A stretch of 51,625 bases of DNA from Nostoc sp. CHAB 5836 (GCF_020829445.1 NZ_JAIVFV010000033.1:1-51625); one strand, 5' to 3'; counted from the stretch's first letter, positions 1 through 8,893 are shown. Made by a program: numbers and translations. The notes: generated by a model from the letters alone, not told the origin.

Positions 1-206
1 ATTCGTCATACATCTGGTATTTGTTCAAGATAGGCAAGAAATCAATTCCAGATGCAATCCTCATCCCCCGCTCCCTATCCCCACCCTATGAGTACATTGA
101 GGGTGGGGACTTCCGCGATAAGTTAAAGAGAATACTAAAAAATAAATTATCCCGTTTCGTAGGTTTTGTCGGGTGTGTTAGCGATCGCGTAACGCACCCT
201 ACAGAC

Positions 207-475
207 CAGGGCTATTTCATTCTAGATAGGACTTACGCAAAATAATGAAAAAAAACGAACCGCAAAGGGCGCAAAGGACACAAAGGAATAAGAGTTTCAG
301 AGAGTTGTTGCGTAAGTCCTACTAGACATAAACCACCCGGAACTGAAGTTCCTCTCTTATGGCTAAAGTACGTTTTAACGGACTATAAGCTTTTCTCAGT
401 CGTCTTGAGACGACTTTCGCTATAAGAGAGGTAAATTTATTCTGAGGCGGGCTAGATGAGAATGAAATAGCCCTG
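207..475. repeat. Composite MITE-like element with a nested second MITE
   Basis: The ends are a 17-bp perfect inverted repeat: CAGGGCTATTTCATTCT at 207-223 and its complement at 459-475. Inside it lies a complete copy of another element (228-320). The right-hand 37 bp (439-475) recur exactly at 3766-3802, after kdpC, which supports this being a mobile or dispersed unit. The rest of 1-563 holds no convincing gene; a 74-codon frame at 21-245 has no recognisable content. Confidence 0.6.
227..321. repeat. MITE family 1 copy (TAGGACTTACGCAA ends)
   Basis: The terminal inverted repeats are TAGGACTTACGCAA and TTGCGTAAGTCCTA around about 67 bp. The TA at each outer edge could be a duplicated TA target. 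The same ends and similar interior (GAACCGCAAAG, GAGTTTCAGAGAGTT) recur at 5090-5231 and 8334-8473. It is inserted inside the larger 207-475 element. Confidence 0.75.
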
Positions 476-486
476 CCCTACAGAGC

Positions 487-548
487 GCTACTTCTAACTC
501 CTAACTCCAAACTCCTAACTCCTAACTCCTAACTCCTAACTCCTAACT
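487..548. repeat. Heptamer tandem repeat (AACTCCT)n
   Basis: About eight consecutive, slightly imperfect copies of the heptamer AACTCCT (with variants TCTAACT and CAAACTC). This is the short tandemly repeated repetitive class typical of heterocystous cyanobacteria. It ends 15 bp before the kdpB start codon, so it occupies the kdpB leader. Confidence 0.85.
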
Positions 549-563
549 TCATTTATAAATCAA

Positions 564-2663
564 GTGGCAACTAACTCTAAAGCTAGACGCCCAAATTCTC
601 GTTCTGGCGATCGCCGCCAAGGACGTAAAAAGACCAGGGCAAGAAGTAATAAGTGGCTGTACTTAAGGGCAATTAAAGATGCTTTTGTCAAGCTGAACCC
701 TAAGTATGCAATCAAAAATCCAGTGATGTTTGTGGTTTGGGTAGGGACAATCATTACCCTATTGCTCACGATTGATCCCAACCTATTTGGCCCAGCTCTC
801 CAAAAGAACCCACAACCTTTCAACGGCTTGTTGTCGGGGATTTTATTCTTTACAGTTTGGTTTGCCAATTTTGCCGAAGCAGTGGCAGAAGGACGGGGTA
901 AAGCTCAAGCTGATGCCTTGCGAGCAACCAAGTTAGAGGCGATCGCTAAAAAACTTGCCCCCGATGGCACACTGAGTGAAGTTTCATCCACGGCCCTCAA
1001 ACAGGGCGATACCATCTACGTAGTTGCTGGCGATATTATCCCCGCCGATGGCGAAGTAATTATGGGTGTGGCCTCGGTGGATGAATCGGCAATTACTGGG
1101 GAATCCGCACCAGTATTAAAAGAATCAGGCTCCGACGTTGCCAGTTCCGTCACTGGTGGGACGCGGATTATCTCAGATGAACTAATTATCCGCATCACAT
1201 CTGACCCTGGCAAAGGTTTCATTGACCGGATGATTGCTTTGGTAGAAGGGGCAGAACGCAGTAAAACACCCAATGAAATTGCCCTAACGGTATTGCTGGC
1301 AGTTCTAAGCTTAGTATTTTTGTTAGTCGTAGTAACTCTGCCTCCACTTGCTTACTATGTCAACAGTCCAGTCAGCATCCCAGTTTTGATTGCCCTATTA
1401 GTAGCCTTAATTCCTACAACCATTGGCGGCTTACTAAGTACCATCGGCATTGCTGGTATGGATCGAGTTGCCCAATTTAACGTCATTGCTACTTCAGGAC
1501 GAGCAGTCGAAGCCTGTGGTGATGTCAACACTTTAGTTCTCGACAAGACAGGTACAATAACCCTCGGTAACCGTTTGGCGGAAGAGTTTATCCCCATCAA
1601 CGGTCATTCAATGTCAGAAATTGCTCATGTTGCTTGGGCGGCTAGTGTCTTTGACGATACACCAGAAGGTAAATCCATTGTCCGACTGGCGGAAAAGTTG
1701 GTAGCACGGTTTGATTTCGACCCCAACTACGCAGAAGGGGTCAGTTTTTCGGCCAAAACACGGATGAGTGGTACTAACTTACCTGGTGGACATGAGGCTA
1801 GAAAGGGAGCAGTAGAAGCCATTAAAGGATTTGTCCGTTCGCGCAATGGACGCGATACGGGAGAATTGGATGCTGTCTACGAACGAATTTCTCGCCTGGG
1901 AGGTACACCCCTAGCAGTCAGCCTAGATAACGAAATCTATGGGATTGTTTATCTCAAAGATATTGTGAAACCTGGTATCCGCGATCGCTTTGAGCAACTG
2001 CGACGGATGGGAGTACATACCATCATGTTAACTGGAGACAACGGGATTACAGCCTCTGTGATTGCCAAAGAAGCTGGGGTTGATGACTTCATTGCCGAAG
2101 CCACACCAGAAGACAAAATCAGCGTCATTAAAAAGGAACAAGCAGCAGGTAAGCTGGTTGCTATGACCGGAGATGGAACTAACGATGCTCCAGCATTAGC
2201 CCAAGCTAACGTCGGCGTTGCAATGAATACAGGGACGCAAGCTGCCAAAGAAGCCGCCAACATGGTCGATTTAGATTCCGATCCCACCAAGCTGATCGAT
2301 ATCATTAGCATTGGCAAACAATTGTTGATTACTCGCGGGGCATTGACGACATTTTCCATCGCTAATGATATTGCTAAGTACTTTGCAATTATCCCAGTGA
2401 TATTTGTCGCTGCGAACCTCCAAAGTCTGAATATTATGAATTTGACTAGCCCTAAATCTGCTGTACTATCAGCGCTGATTTATAATGCTTTGATTATTCC
2501 CGCTTTGATTCCGTTGGCATTGAAGGGTGTGCAGTTTAGACCACTAACAGCTAATCAGCTACTCCAACGCAATATCTTAATTTATGGCTTAGGTGGGGTG
2601 ATTGCACCGTTTATTGCCATTAAGTTGATAGATATACTGATTACAGTTGTGGGTTTAGCTTAA
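564..2663 (+). CDS. kdpB: KdpB, catalytic P-type ATPase subunit of the Kdp potassium pump
   Basis: KdpB hydrolyses ATP to drive high-affinity K+ uptake through KdpA in the KdpFABC inner-membrane complex. The 699-residue length fits the family. Visible landmarks are TGES in the actuator domain (about residues 179-182), the phosphorylation motif DKTGT with the acceptor Asp at about residue 327, TGDN, and the hinge motif [16 protein letters not shown]. Several hydrophobic segments flank these. The start is GTG; the next in-frame ATG is after residue 50 and would cut into the conserved part. The basic N-terminal tail (about 30 residues, many Arg, Lys and Ser) is longer than in E. coli. kdpA should lie upstream but is not in the window; the 560 bp before the gene are filled with repeats, so the operon may be interrupted or kdpA may be further upstream. 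Confidence 0.96.
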   Translation: MATNSKARRPNSRSGDRRQGRKKTRARSNKWLYLRAIKDAFVKLNPKYAIKNPVMFVVWVGTIITLLLTIDPNLFGPALQKNPQPFNGLLSGILFFTVWFANFAEAVAEGRGKAQADALRATKLEAIAKKLAPDGTLSEVSSTALKQGDTIYVVAGDIIPADGEVIMGVASVDESAITGESAPVLKESGSDVASSVTGGTRIISDELIIRITSDPGKGFIDRMIALVEGAERSKTPNEIALTVLLAVLSLVFLLVVVTLPPLAYYVNSPVSIPVLIALLVALIPTTIGGLLSTIGIAGMDRVAQFNVIATSGRAVEACGDVNTLVLDKTGTITLGNRLAEEFIPINGHSMSEIAHVAWAASVFDDTPEGKSIVRLAEKLVARFDFDPNYAEGVSFSAKTRMSGTNLPGGHEARKGAVEAIKGFVRSRNGRDTGELDAVYERISRLGGTPLAVSLDNEIYGIVYLKDIVKPGIRDRFEQLRRMGVHTIMLTGDNGITASVIAKEAGVDDFIAEATPEDKISVIKKEQAAGKLVAMTGDGTNDAPALAQANVGVAMNTGTQAAKEAANMVDLDSDPTKLIDIISIGKQLLITRGALTTFSIANDIAKYFAIIPVIFVAANLQSLNIMNLTSPKSAVLSALIYNALIIPALIPLALKGVQFRPLTANQLLQRNILIYGLGGVIAPFIAIKLIDILITVVGLA

Positions 2664-2674
2664 GGTAGAAACAC

Positions 2675-2839
2675 GTGCTTGAATGTGTTAGTTCCTCCAG
2701 TTTTTATGCTGTTGCTAACAGCATCCTGGAACGTCATTCTGCTTGGGTAAAAGAATTAAAAATTAAAAATAAAATATTAGCAGCAATTGGAAAATTTTTA
2801 TGGCTATTATTCGAGAAACCATCAGAGCAATTTTCATAA
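2675..2839 (+). CDS. Possible KdpG-like small protein between kdpB and kdpC
   Basis: A 54-codon frame starts with GTG 11 bp after kdpB and overlaps the kdpC start by 40 bp. It encodes an amphipathic, Lys-rich middle (ERHSAWVKELKIKNKI) and a hydrophobic stretch (LAAIGKFLWLLF). Anabaena kdp operons are described as having an extra small gene, kdpG, exactly between kdpB and kdpC, so position favours a real gene. I cannot confirm homology by eye. A competing short hydrophobic frame starting with TTG at 2679 (23 residues) covers part of the same DNA. Confidence 0.35.
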   Translation: MLECVSSSSFYAVANSILERHSAWVKELKIKNKILAAIGKFLWLLFEKPSEQFS

Positions 2840-3399
2840 CTCTGATGCTTTGGTTGTTGACTGCAATTATCTATCCTCTGGTAATCCTTGTAGTGGGTCA
2901 AGTTTTTTTGCCCTATCAAGCTAATGGCAGCATCATGCAGAATCTAAATAATCAACCAATTGGTTCGGCTTTGATTGGTCAGGTATTCACATCTGAGCGA
3001 TATTTTCATCCTCGTCCCAGTACTATTAGATATAGCCAAGGAAAAAAAGCCAAGCCAACGGGCATATCTGGAGCCAGCAATCTCGCTGCGAGCAATCCAG
3101 AGCTACTAAAGCGGATTCTAGAACAGGCAAATCAATTGCGAGACGAAAATCTTCAACCGATAGCTGATATAATTTATACTTCTGCTTCCGGTTTAGATCC
3201 ACATATTTCCTTCAAAGCAGCACGGCAGCAATTATCGCGGGTTGCTGACGCCCGTGGAGTAAAGGAAGATGAAATCCTACGTTTAATTAATAAGTATACT
3301 GATGGTAGATTTTTATGGATTTTTGGCGAACCGGGAGTCAATGTTCTCCGATTGAATTATGCTCTAGACTTACAAGATATTAATCGTCAGCAAAATTAA
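2800..3399 (+). CDS. kdpC: KdpC, accessory subunit of the Kdp potassium pump
   Basis: KdpC is the small single-span subunit needed for assembly and ATP binding of the Kdp complex. The 199 residues begin with one membrane anchor (about residues 10-33, TLMLWLLTAIIYPLVILVVG) followed by a periplasmic domain. Family motifs are visible: GQVFTSERYFHPRPS, ASNLAASNPEL and SASGLDPHIS. The ATG start gives a normal family N-terminus. It follows kdpB by 136 bp and presumably shares its transcript. The C-terminal motif GRFLWIFGEPGVNVLRLN is typical, so the protein is complete. Confidence 0.95.
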   Translation: MAIIRETIRAIFITLMLWLLTAIIYPLVILVVGQVFLPYQANGSIMQNLNNQPIGSALIGQVFTSERYFHPRPSTIRYSQGKKAKPTGISGASNLAASNPELLKRILEQANQLRDENLQPIADIIYTSASGLDPHISFKAARQQLSRVADARGVKEDEILRLINKYTDGRFLWIFGEPGVNVLRLNYALDLQDINRQQN

Positions 3400-3874
3400 T
3401 AAATGGGGAGTGGGGAGTTAGGAACAAATAGATAACTTTTTCATTACTTTCTGTGCCTCTGCGTGAATCAGAAGAGGATGTTTTAAAATATTCGTGCAAG
3501 AGACAGCATAAATAAAGTGAGAACAAAGGGCACGCTACACAAGCACAACAAAGGGTCAATAACCCCACCCTAAAGAGGGATGGGGCTTGTAAGAAACAAA
3601 TCTTACGTGTTTGACTAGCCCACTGAGACTAAGTAAGTCGGCAAGAATAAACCAAACTATATTACGAAACGTAAATACACCTTAAACCGTTATAAATGAC
3701 AAAGGACAAATGACAGTCTTAGCCAGTTAGCTTTATTTGCGTCGCTCTACTTAGACTCAGAATTCATTCTGAGGCGGGCTAGATGAGAATGAAATAGCCC
3801 TGGATTGAAATCCCCGTCGGAAAATGTCTTGAATTTTGAATTTTGAATTGTTAATCCCCACTCCCGATTTTAAA
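3400..3874. other. Repeat-filled gap between kdpC and kdpD
   Basis: These 475 bp contain no convincing gene. They hold a family 2 MITE (3626-3758), the orphan 37-bp end of the 207-475 element (3766-3802) and fragments such as GAATTTTGAATTTTGAATTG just before kdpD. The gap is large for a kdp operon and is best explained by accumulated insertions. Confidence 0.7.
3626..3758. repeat. MITE family 2 copy (CTAAGTAAGTCGG ends)
   Basis: The imperfect terminal inverted repeats are GAGACTAAGTAAGTCGGC and GCGTCGCTCTACTTAGACTC. The interior carries TTACGAAACGTAAAT and TGACAAAGGACAAATGACAG. Related copies sit at 11274-11408 and, in the opposite orientation, 44075-44194; all are about 120-135 bp. No transposase is encoded. 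Confidence 0.65.
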
Positions 3875-5092
3875 ATGTCAGATAATAGTAATACTAATTC
3901 GGCTGGCACTGCACCTCTCAATTCTGCAAGCGACTCCCTTTATCCGGCACGAAGACGGGGCAAGCATAAAATATTTATTGGCATGGCTCCTGGAGTAGGC
4001 AAAACCTACCGGATGCTGGAAGAGGGACACGCACTCAAACATGAAGGAATTGATGTTATTATTGGGCTTTTGGAAACCCACGGACGCAAGGATACGGCTG
4101 AGAAGGCAGAGGGACTGGAGATTTTACCCCGCAAGCAATATCATCGGGGTGAGTTGATACTAACGGAAATGGATACAGATGCTATTTTAAAGCGATGTCT
4201 GGCGACAAGCCGCTTCTCTACGGGAAGCTTTGCGAATGCGTCTACGCCCCAATTAGTCTTAATCGATGAACTTGCCCATACCAACGTCCCTGGTTCCCCA
4301 CGCGAAAAACGCTACGAAGATGTCGAAATAGTTTTGGCATCAGGCATTGATGTCTATTCCACAATGAATGTCCAACATTTGGAAAGTCTTAATGATCTAG
4401 TAGCCAGAATTACAGGTGTGGTAGTACGTGAGCGTGTTCCTGACAGAATTCTGGATGAAGCAGATGAAATAGTGATAGTAGATGTTACACCAGAAACCTT
4501 GCAAGAACGGTTATTAGAAGGCAAGATTTATGCACCCCAAAAAATCCAACAATCCCTCAATAATTTTTTCCAACGCCGTAACCTGATTGCTTTACGGGAG
4601 TTAGCTTTGCGGGAAGTAGCAGACAACGTGGAAGAAAATGCGATCGCCTCCACTCCCAACGGGCAATTTTGTAATATTCACGAGCGGGTTTTAGTATGTG
4701 TATCCACCTATCCCAACTCAGTGCAGCTGTTACGCCGAGGTGCGAGGCTGGCTAACTATATGAACGCGCCGCTTTATACCTTGTTCGTTGCCGATCCACA
4801 ACGCTTCCTCACCAAAGAGGAAAGCTTACACATCCACACTTGTGAGAAACTTTGCAAAGAATTTGAAGGTACTTTTCTTCGTGTTAGCAACAGTAACATT
4901 GCCAATGCGATCGCTGAAGTTGCCGAGAAATATCGCATCACCCAAATTGTGATTGGAGAGAGTCAGCGAACCTCCTTTGGAGGCGCTTTGCTAACGCGCT
5001 GGCAAATGCTCCTCAAAGGATCTTTGACGCAAAAATTGGTACGCTTGCTCAAAAATATTGATTTGCATATTATTGCCAGCGAAAAAATGTAG
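3875..5092 (+). CDS. kdpD: Short KdpD-type sensor protein (KdpD plus USP domains, no kinase)
   Basis: In E. coli, KdpD is a histidine kinase sensing K+ and osmotic stress. This 405-residue form has only the N-terminal KdpD domain, with a Walker A motif GMAPGVGKTYRML and the DELAHTN box, followed by a universal-stress-protein-like domain (LVCVSTYPNSVQLL, IVIGESQR). There is no transmembrane bundle or histidine kinase part; such short KdpD proteins are known in Anabaena. I start at the ATG at 3875, because the upstream in-frame TTG lies in repeat DNA. Two in-frame inserts look like repeat sequence: 17 codons at 4196-4246 and 9 codons at 4970-4996. The stop codon TAG is made by the end of an inserted MITE, so the native end may have been slightly different. 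Confidence 0.9.
   Translation: MSDNSNTNSAGTAPLNSASDSLYPARRRGKHKIFIGMAPGVGKTYRMLEEGHALKHEGIDVIIGLLETHGRKDTAEKAEGLEILPRKQYHRGELILTEMDTDAILKRCLATSRFSTGSFANASTPQLVLIDELAHTNVPGSPREKRYEDVEIVLASGIDVYSTMNVQHLESLNDLVARITGVVVRERVPDRILDEADEIVIVDVTPETLQERLLEGKIYAPQKIQQSLNNFFQRRNLIALRELALREVADNVEENAIASTPNGQFCNIHERVLVCVSTYPNSVQLLRRGARLANYMNAPLYTLFVADPQRFLTKEESLHIHTCEKLCKEFEGTFLRVSNSNIANAIAEVAEKYRITQIVIGESQRTSFGGALLTRWQMLLKGSLTQKLVRLLKNIDLHIIASEKM
4196..4246 (+). repeat. In-frame repeat insertion in kdpD (17 codons)
   Basis: Between DAILKR and PQLVLIDELAHTN, which are adjacent or nearly so in the KdpD family, lie 51 bp encoding CLATSRFSTGSFANAST. The DNA (CTACGGGAAGCTTTGCGAATGCG) resembles the GGGAAGC/GCGAATGCG words of the intergenic repeats at 5150-5200. 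It is a multiple of three and adds residues just before the DELAHTN motif. Confidence 0.6.
4970..4996 (+). repeat. In-frame repeat insertion in kdpD (9 codons)
   Basis: The conserved junction SQR-RWQMLLKGS is interrupted by nine residues, TSFGGALLT, encoded by CTCCTTTGGAGGCGCTTTGCTAACGC-type repeat DNA. The reading frame is kept. The exact borders are my estimate from memory of the family. Confidence 0.5.
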
Positions 5093-5231
5093 GACTTACG
5101 CAATAACTCTCTGAAACTCTTATTCCTTTGTGTCCTTCTCTTACGAGACGCACTCGCGAATGCGCCCTACCCTGCGGGAAGCTGCTTTGCGTCTATGCGG
5201 TTCGTTTTTTCATTATTTTGCGTAAGTCCTA
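5090..5231. repeat. MITE family 1 copy that supplies the kdpD stop codon
   Basis: The ends are TAGGACTTACGCAA (5090-5103) and TTGCGTAAGTCCTA (5218-5231), a 14-bp perfect inverted repeat. The first three bases, TAG, are read in frame as the kdpD stop. The interior contains CTTATTCCTTTGTGTCCTT and GCGGTTCGTTTTTTCATTATT, the reverse of the 227-321 copy. Confidence 0.8.
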
Positions 5232-5237
5232 AAGAAA

Positions 5238-6737
5238 TCAAATTTCCCCAAAAACCTCAGAAGTAAAGCTCCCATGCAAACCATAGGGGATATGATGCTT
5301 CAGATGTAGCCGTGAAATTGCTCCTTTAGAGAAATCACTAGCATCCAAAATTACCAAATCTGAGCGGTGATCAGCAGCATCATAAACCAAAGCTAATACC
5401 CAACCATCATCTTCCTTCTCACAATCTGGGCGCGGGACAAAAATCGGTTCACCCACAAAACCACGGGGTGCAACACTCCAAAGTTGTCTTTCTCCAGACT
5501 CTAAATCAATTTTCAGCAATGCTTGTAAAGGAGCATTACCAGTTTCTGCATGAGCCGCACCCATATATAGATATCGATAAGAGCGTCCCACATTCGCTGG
5601 ATGTATACTGGAAAATTCGCAACAACGACCATCAATCAATTCCCGGCGGACTGTCCCATCCTTTAGATTCAGATAAAATCGCCAGAGTTGCCCAGGTGAA
5701 AACGCCTCAAAATCACTTTGCCGAAAATCGCTTTGAGGTTCCACTTCTGGGAAATTTTGGTAGCAAATGGAGTCAATCAAAACTTCTTCTCCTACCTCAA
5801 AAGCATTAACGTGGTGGAAGACAAAACCAGAGTGAGTTTCCAAAACTTTGATTTTTTCTTGCCCTTCTTTGGGGAAGCGGGGAATAATTATAATTTGAGT
5901 AGGCTGATTTGGTTGAAATTTGATACATTCTCCCGCCGCACGTATTCCCAAAACAAAAGGTATGGGATTGAAGGTGACAGGATTTTGAAAGAAGATACAG
6001 TAATTGGGAGTAATGACAAAATCGTGGATAAAACAGAAACCTCGAATAATATGAGCGTGCTGTCTGACAATTTCGCCCGCAGGATTTAGCTCGAAAATAT
6101 TAATGGTGGTAGATAATCCTGGCTTAATCGAGAAATTTACCAGACAAGGTGCGCCCCCATCTTCTTCACAATTCTTTTCCAAGCGGGGATGTGCAGCGAA
6201 AGCTTCACCTGTTGACAAAACACCATTAAAATACTCTTTACCCAAGGTTTCAAGAGTGTAGGGATCAAGGCGATGTGCTTCAGCCGCTTCCCACAGTGCT
6301 AGCAGTTTACCACCCCAATAGATAACATTTGTATTAGCAATATTTTTGAGTTTGAAGTCAAAGATATTAGCTAGCCAACCGCCAGGTTTTTGAGTACCAA
6401 AAGTACCACGATAGAGGATTTTTCCTGCCTTTTGCTCTGCCAAATAGCCAGTTGTGTGGACAAAGCGGTTGCGGAAATGAGCGCGACCGTTGGTAAAGGT
6501 AATTTTACTAATCATCCCATCCCCATCAAATGGGTGATGAATCAATTGTCCATTCACATCCAACAAACCAGGGCCATTTCTAAACAGCGTACCTTCTAAT
6601 TCTTTGGGAATTTCCCCTTCTATATCATCAATCCAATAATCAAACTCTTGGGTGAGAGATTGATATCCTTCTTGCCAGTCTTCACGAGTGTAGGATTTTT
6701 CTGTAACTAAGCTCTCTTGATTTTTAAAGCTCTGCAT
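5238..6737 (-). CDS. Carotenoid cleavage oxygenase (RPE65/CCD family)
   Basis: An iron-dependent dioxygenase that cleaves a double bond in carotenoids or apocarotenoids to give aldehydes such as retinal. All four iron-binding histidines are visible in their usual contexts: AAHPRLEKNC, CFIHDFVITPNY, FVFHHVNAFEVG and, close to the C-terminus, YGLHGSFTSEVF. The N-terminus carries the family motif EGTLFRNGPGLLDVNG and HPFDGDGM. The length, 499 residues, is normal for the bacterial enzymes. It lies 44 bp after the BT1 transporter gene on the same strand, so the two are probably co-transcribed. Whether it acts on apocarotenals, like Nostoc apocarotenoid-15,15'-oxygenase, or on whole carotenoids cannot be told from sequence alone. 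Confidence 0.93.
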   Translation of the reverse strand: MQSFKNQESLVTEKSYTREDWQEGYQSLTQEFDYWIDDIEGEIPKELEGTLFRNGPGLLDVNGQLIHHPFDGDGMISKITFTNGRAHFRNRFVHTTGYLAEQKAGKILYRGTFGTQKPGGWLANIFDFKLKNIANTNVIYWGGKLLALWEAAEAHRLDPYTLETLGKEYFNGVLSTGEAFAAHPRLEKNCEEDGGAPCLVNFSIKPGLSTTINIFELNPAGEIVRQHAHIIRGFCFIHDFVITPNYCIFFQNPVTFNPIPFVLGIRAAGECIKFQPNQPTQIIIIPRFPKEGQEKIKVLETHSGFVFHHVNAFEVGEEVLIDSICYQNFPEVEPQSDFRQSDFEAFSPGQLWRFYLNLKDGTVRRELIDGRCCEFSSIHPANVGRSYRYLYMGAAHAETGNAPLQALLKIDLESGERQLWSVAPRGFVGEPIFVPRPDCEKEDDGWVLALVYDAADHRSDLVILDASDFSKGAISRLHLKHHIPYGLHGSFTSEVFGEI

Positions 6738-6781
6738 ATACTTTGTTATTTATTGTTACCTTGTGCAAAAATATCTAGTTG

Positions 6782-8200
6782 CTAAAAAGAATTTTTTTCC
6801 GACTCTGCTTCTCTCAGTACCAACTCAGACATCAAATCTGGCAAAAACCCTTGTTCCCCATCTTTCGGTGTCTCAGTTTGCTCATTCGCAGCCGGTAGCC
6901 AGTTGACAAATGGTAGGGGTAACAGCGTACTAAGGTTAGTAATTACCACCAACAGCCAAAGTGACTCAAAGTTCGTTGCGGTGATCCCCAGCCAATAGGT
7001 GATTAATGCCCCCAATGCATGAGAAACGGTTGCTGCTGAATTAAACACCGACATTAACAAGGCAAATAATGTCGCTCCCACACCAGAGGGACAAAGCCTT
7101 GCTGCTAGAACCATCACTTGCATAAAGGCAATTTTCCCCATGACAGTGAGAATAAGGCTATCACCCAAACTAAACCAATGGTCATCTATACCCAAGAGCC
7201 TGTTTGTGTGAGTCACTAACAACAGCACCGTCATTCCTAAAATTGACGAAAGGACGGTACTCCAAACAAAAATCACCCGAAAAGGGATGCTTTTGAGGAA
7301 ACGTTGAAAAATCCAAACACCTGCCAAAGAAGCGAAACTTGTCACCAAGTGTACGCGCCCCAAAAATTCGGGTTCAAAGTGTAGTTCGTTGGTAGCGAAG
7401 TAGAAAAAGGCTGAGTCCGCATTTGGGGTAGCTTGCCAGATGAAGATAAACGCCGTTGGTAGCCAAATTGTTTTTTGGGTAATGGCTTGGCGTAGCTGCC
7501 CCAGTTGATGTTTGATTGGTAAAGAGTTGGTCTGATTACTATCTTGAGCATCTTTGCTAACGGGGGACTCAGCAATTAACCAAGCTACCCCTGAAACGAT
7601 GAGAGGAAATAAGGCAGTAATTCCAAAGACAGTACGGGTAGTAAAGTATTGAAGCAGCAGACCGCTAAAGTATGCTGTTATTAAACCTCCGATCGCAGAA
7701 GCACCCCAACACAGAGATTGTAGTGAACCGGCTTTAGCTTGCGATTCGCCTCTGACTCGTTCCACAACCAGCGAGTCAACGATGACATCACTCATGGCGA
7801 CACTAAGAGAACCAAGAGCGATCGCTAAGATCGCTGCCCAGCTAGTATGAACTATTGTGGCCAAGCTGACCCAGGAAGCAGTTCCCAGTATCCCAGATAA
7901 AATCAAGTAAGGACGCCGACGATAGCCAAATATAGGCAAGCCATCAGAGATAAAACCAAACACCGGCTTGATCATCCAAGGTAGGAAGACAATTCCCAAT
8001 AGCGCCGACACCTGAACTGGACTCAGCAGTAGTTCATCTTTGAGGAAAAAGCTCACGGCCAGACGTGATAGCCCTAAAATTCCTTGGACAAAGTAAACGG
8101 TGAGAATTGCAATTAATTCTGCATTGGGTTCATTACCCAAGAAGAGTTTTTGTGTTACTGAGTCTTTGACCTTGGACAAGCCAGATGATTGAAGCACCAT
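6782..8200 (-). CDS. BT1-family (folate/biopterin-type) major facilitator transporter
   Basis: A 472-residue membrane protein with about 12 hydrophobic segments. The motif FLPWMIKPVFGFISDGLPIFGYRRRPY (seen across about residues 72-98) is the signature of the folate-biopterin transporter (BT1) branch of the major facilitator family, members of which carry folates or pterins across the membrane in cyanobacteria, plastids and Leishmania. The ATG at 8200 gives a family-like N-terminus. It is the first gene of a likely two-gene unit with the carotenoid oxygenase. The substrate is inferred from the family only; no link with carotenoids is evident. Confidence 0.9.
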   Translation of the reverse strand: MVLQSSGLSKVKDSVTQKLFLGNEPNAELIAILTVYFVQGILGLSRLAVSFFLKDELLLSPVQVSALLGIVFLPWMIKPVFGFISDGLPIFGYRRRPYLILSGILGTASWVSLATIVHTSWAAILAIALGSLSVAMSDVIVDSLVVERVRGESQAKAGSLQSLCWGASAIGGLITAYFSGLLLQYFTTRTVFGITALFPLIVSGVAWLIAESPVSKDAQDSNQTNSLPIKHQLGQLRQAITQKTIWLPTAFIFIWQATPNADSAFFYFATNELHFEPEFLGRVHLVTSFASLAGVWIFQRFLKSIPFRVIFVWSTVLSSILGMTVLLLVTHTNRLLGIDDHWFSLGDSLILTVMGKIAFMQVMVLAARLCPSGVGATLFALLMSVFNSAATVSHALGALITYWLGITATNFESLWLLVVITNLSTLLPLPFVNWLPAANEQTETPKDGEQGFLPDLMSELVLREAESEKNSF

Positions 8201-8333
8201 TCGATAAATATTTTTTAAGTTTTATCTACTTTTCTATCATATCGATTCTTAGGATGTGGGCTTTGTGTCAGTCTTACTCTGAAAGCTTACTATGGGTTGC
8301 GTTGTCCCTAGGAGAAAATCTGATCATCAATTC

Positions 8334-8473
8334 AGGACTTACGCAAAATCATGAAAAAACGAACCGCAAACGCGAGTGCGTCTCCCCCTGGGAGAAGGAC
8401 GCAAACGCGAGTGCCTCTCGTAAGAGTTGGACGCAAAGGAATAAGGTTTTAGAGAGTTATTGCCTAAGTCCTA
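8334..8473. repeat. MITE family 1 copy
   Basis: The ends are AGGACTTACGCAAAATCATG and TTGCCTAAGTCCT, with the GAACCGCAAACGCGAGTGCG interior seen in related copies. It directly abuts a family 3 element on its right, so three different elements follow one another between 8334 and 8795. Confidence 0.7.
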
Positions 8474-8771
8474 AGTACAGATGCAGCATAAAATCGTGGC
8501 GAATTGAGGGTTGAAATTTAAACGCAGAGGGGCGCAAAGGGAAGCGCATAGGCGCTTCGCCTTCCCGTAGGGTAGGAACGCAAAGAGAATTCGCTACGAA
8601 TTTATGAAATATAGGAATCCGGTTTGATTTTTGAACAACATTAAGTATTTGTAGGGTGCGTTAGCGCAGAAAGTACGGCACCATTCTTAAGGATTCGGTG
8701 CGTTACGCGAAACGCTAACGCACCCTACGTATCTGTTCAGAAATCAAATAGTAGTCCTATATTGTACTAAG
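8473..8771. repeat. MITE family 3 copy split by a family 4 element
   Basis: Family 3 runs from ACTAAGTACAGATGCAGC to TTTATGAAATATTGTACTTA, with the interior GAGGGTTGAAATTTAAACGC. Here it is interrupted after GAAATA (8611) and resumes with TATTGTACTAAG (8760 on). Intact relatives are at 13151-13271, 19930-20077 and 40716-40887. The family 4 element inside is listed separately. The rest of 8201-8893 holds only repeat fragments; a right end of family 1 is seen at 8768-8799. Confidence 0.75.
8612..8759. repeat. MITE family 4 copy with TA target duplication
   Basis: The element starts TAGGAATCC and ends TAGTCCTA; subterminal arms TTTGATTTTTGAAC and TTCAGAAATCAAAT pair. Its core is a long palindrome, GTAGGGTGCGTTAGCG paired with the complement ending at 8729. 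TA is present on both sides (8610-8611 and 8760-8761), while the uninterrupted family 3 copy at 13151-13271 has a single TA in GAAATATTG. This is direct evidence of insertion with TA duplication, as for IS630/mariner-type elements. Confidence 0.85.
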
Positions 8772-8893
8772 AGTTTCAGAGAATTATTGCATAAGTCCTA
8801 CAATTGCAAAAGGATTAGGGCGAGTTTACCTAAGTAAGCTCGCCCTAATTTGTATTTAATATTAAATTGTCGTCGGAAGTTTTTAAATCCAGC

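Noticed and set aside
560..868. A 102-codon minus-strand frame opposite kdpB
   Set aside because: It lies wholly opposite the conserved kdpB frame and shows no domain; it is a shadow, like the others at 1016, 1355 and 1949.
5468..6089. Plus-strand frames of 113 and 123 codons
   Set aside because: They are antisense to the carotenoid oxygenase, whose four histidine motifs fix the true strand.
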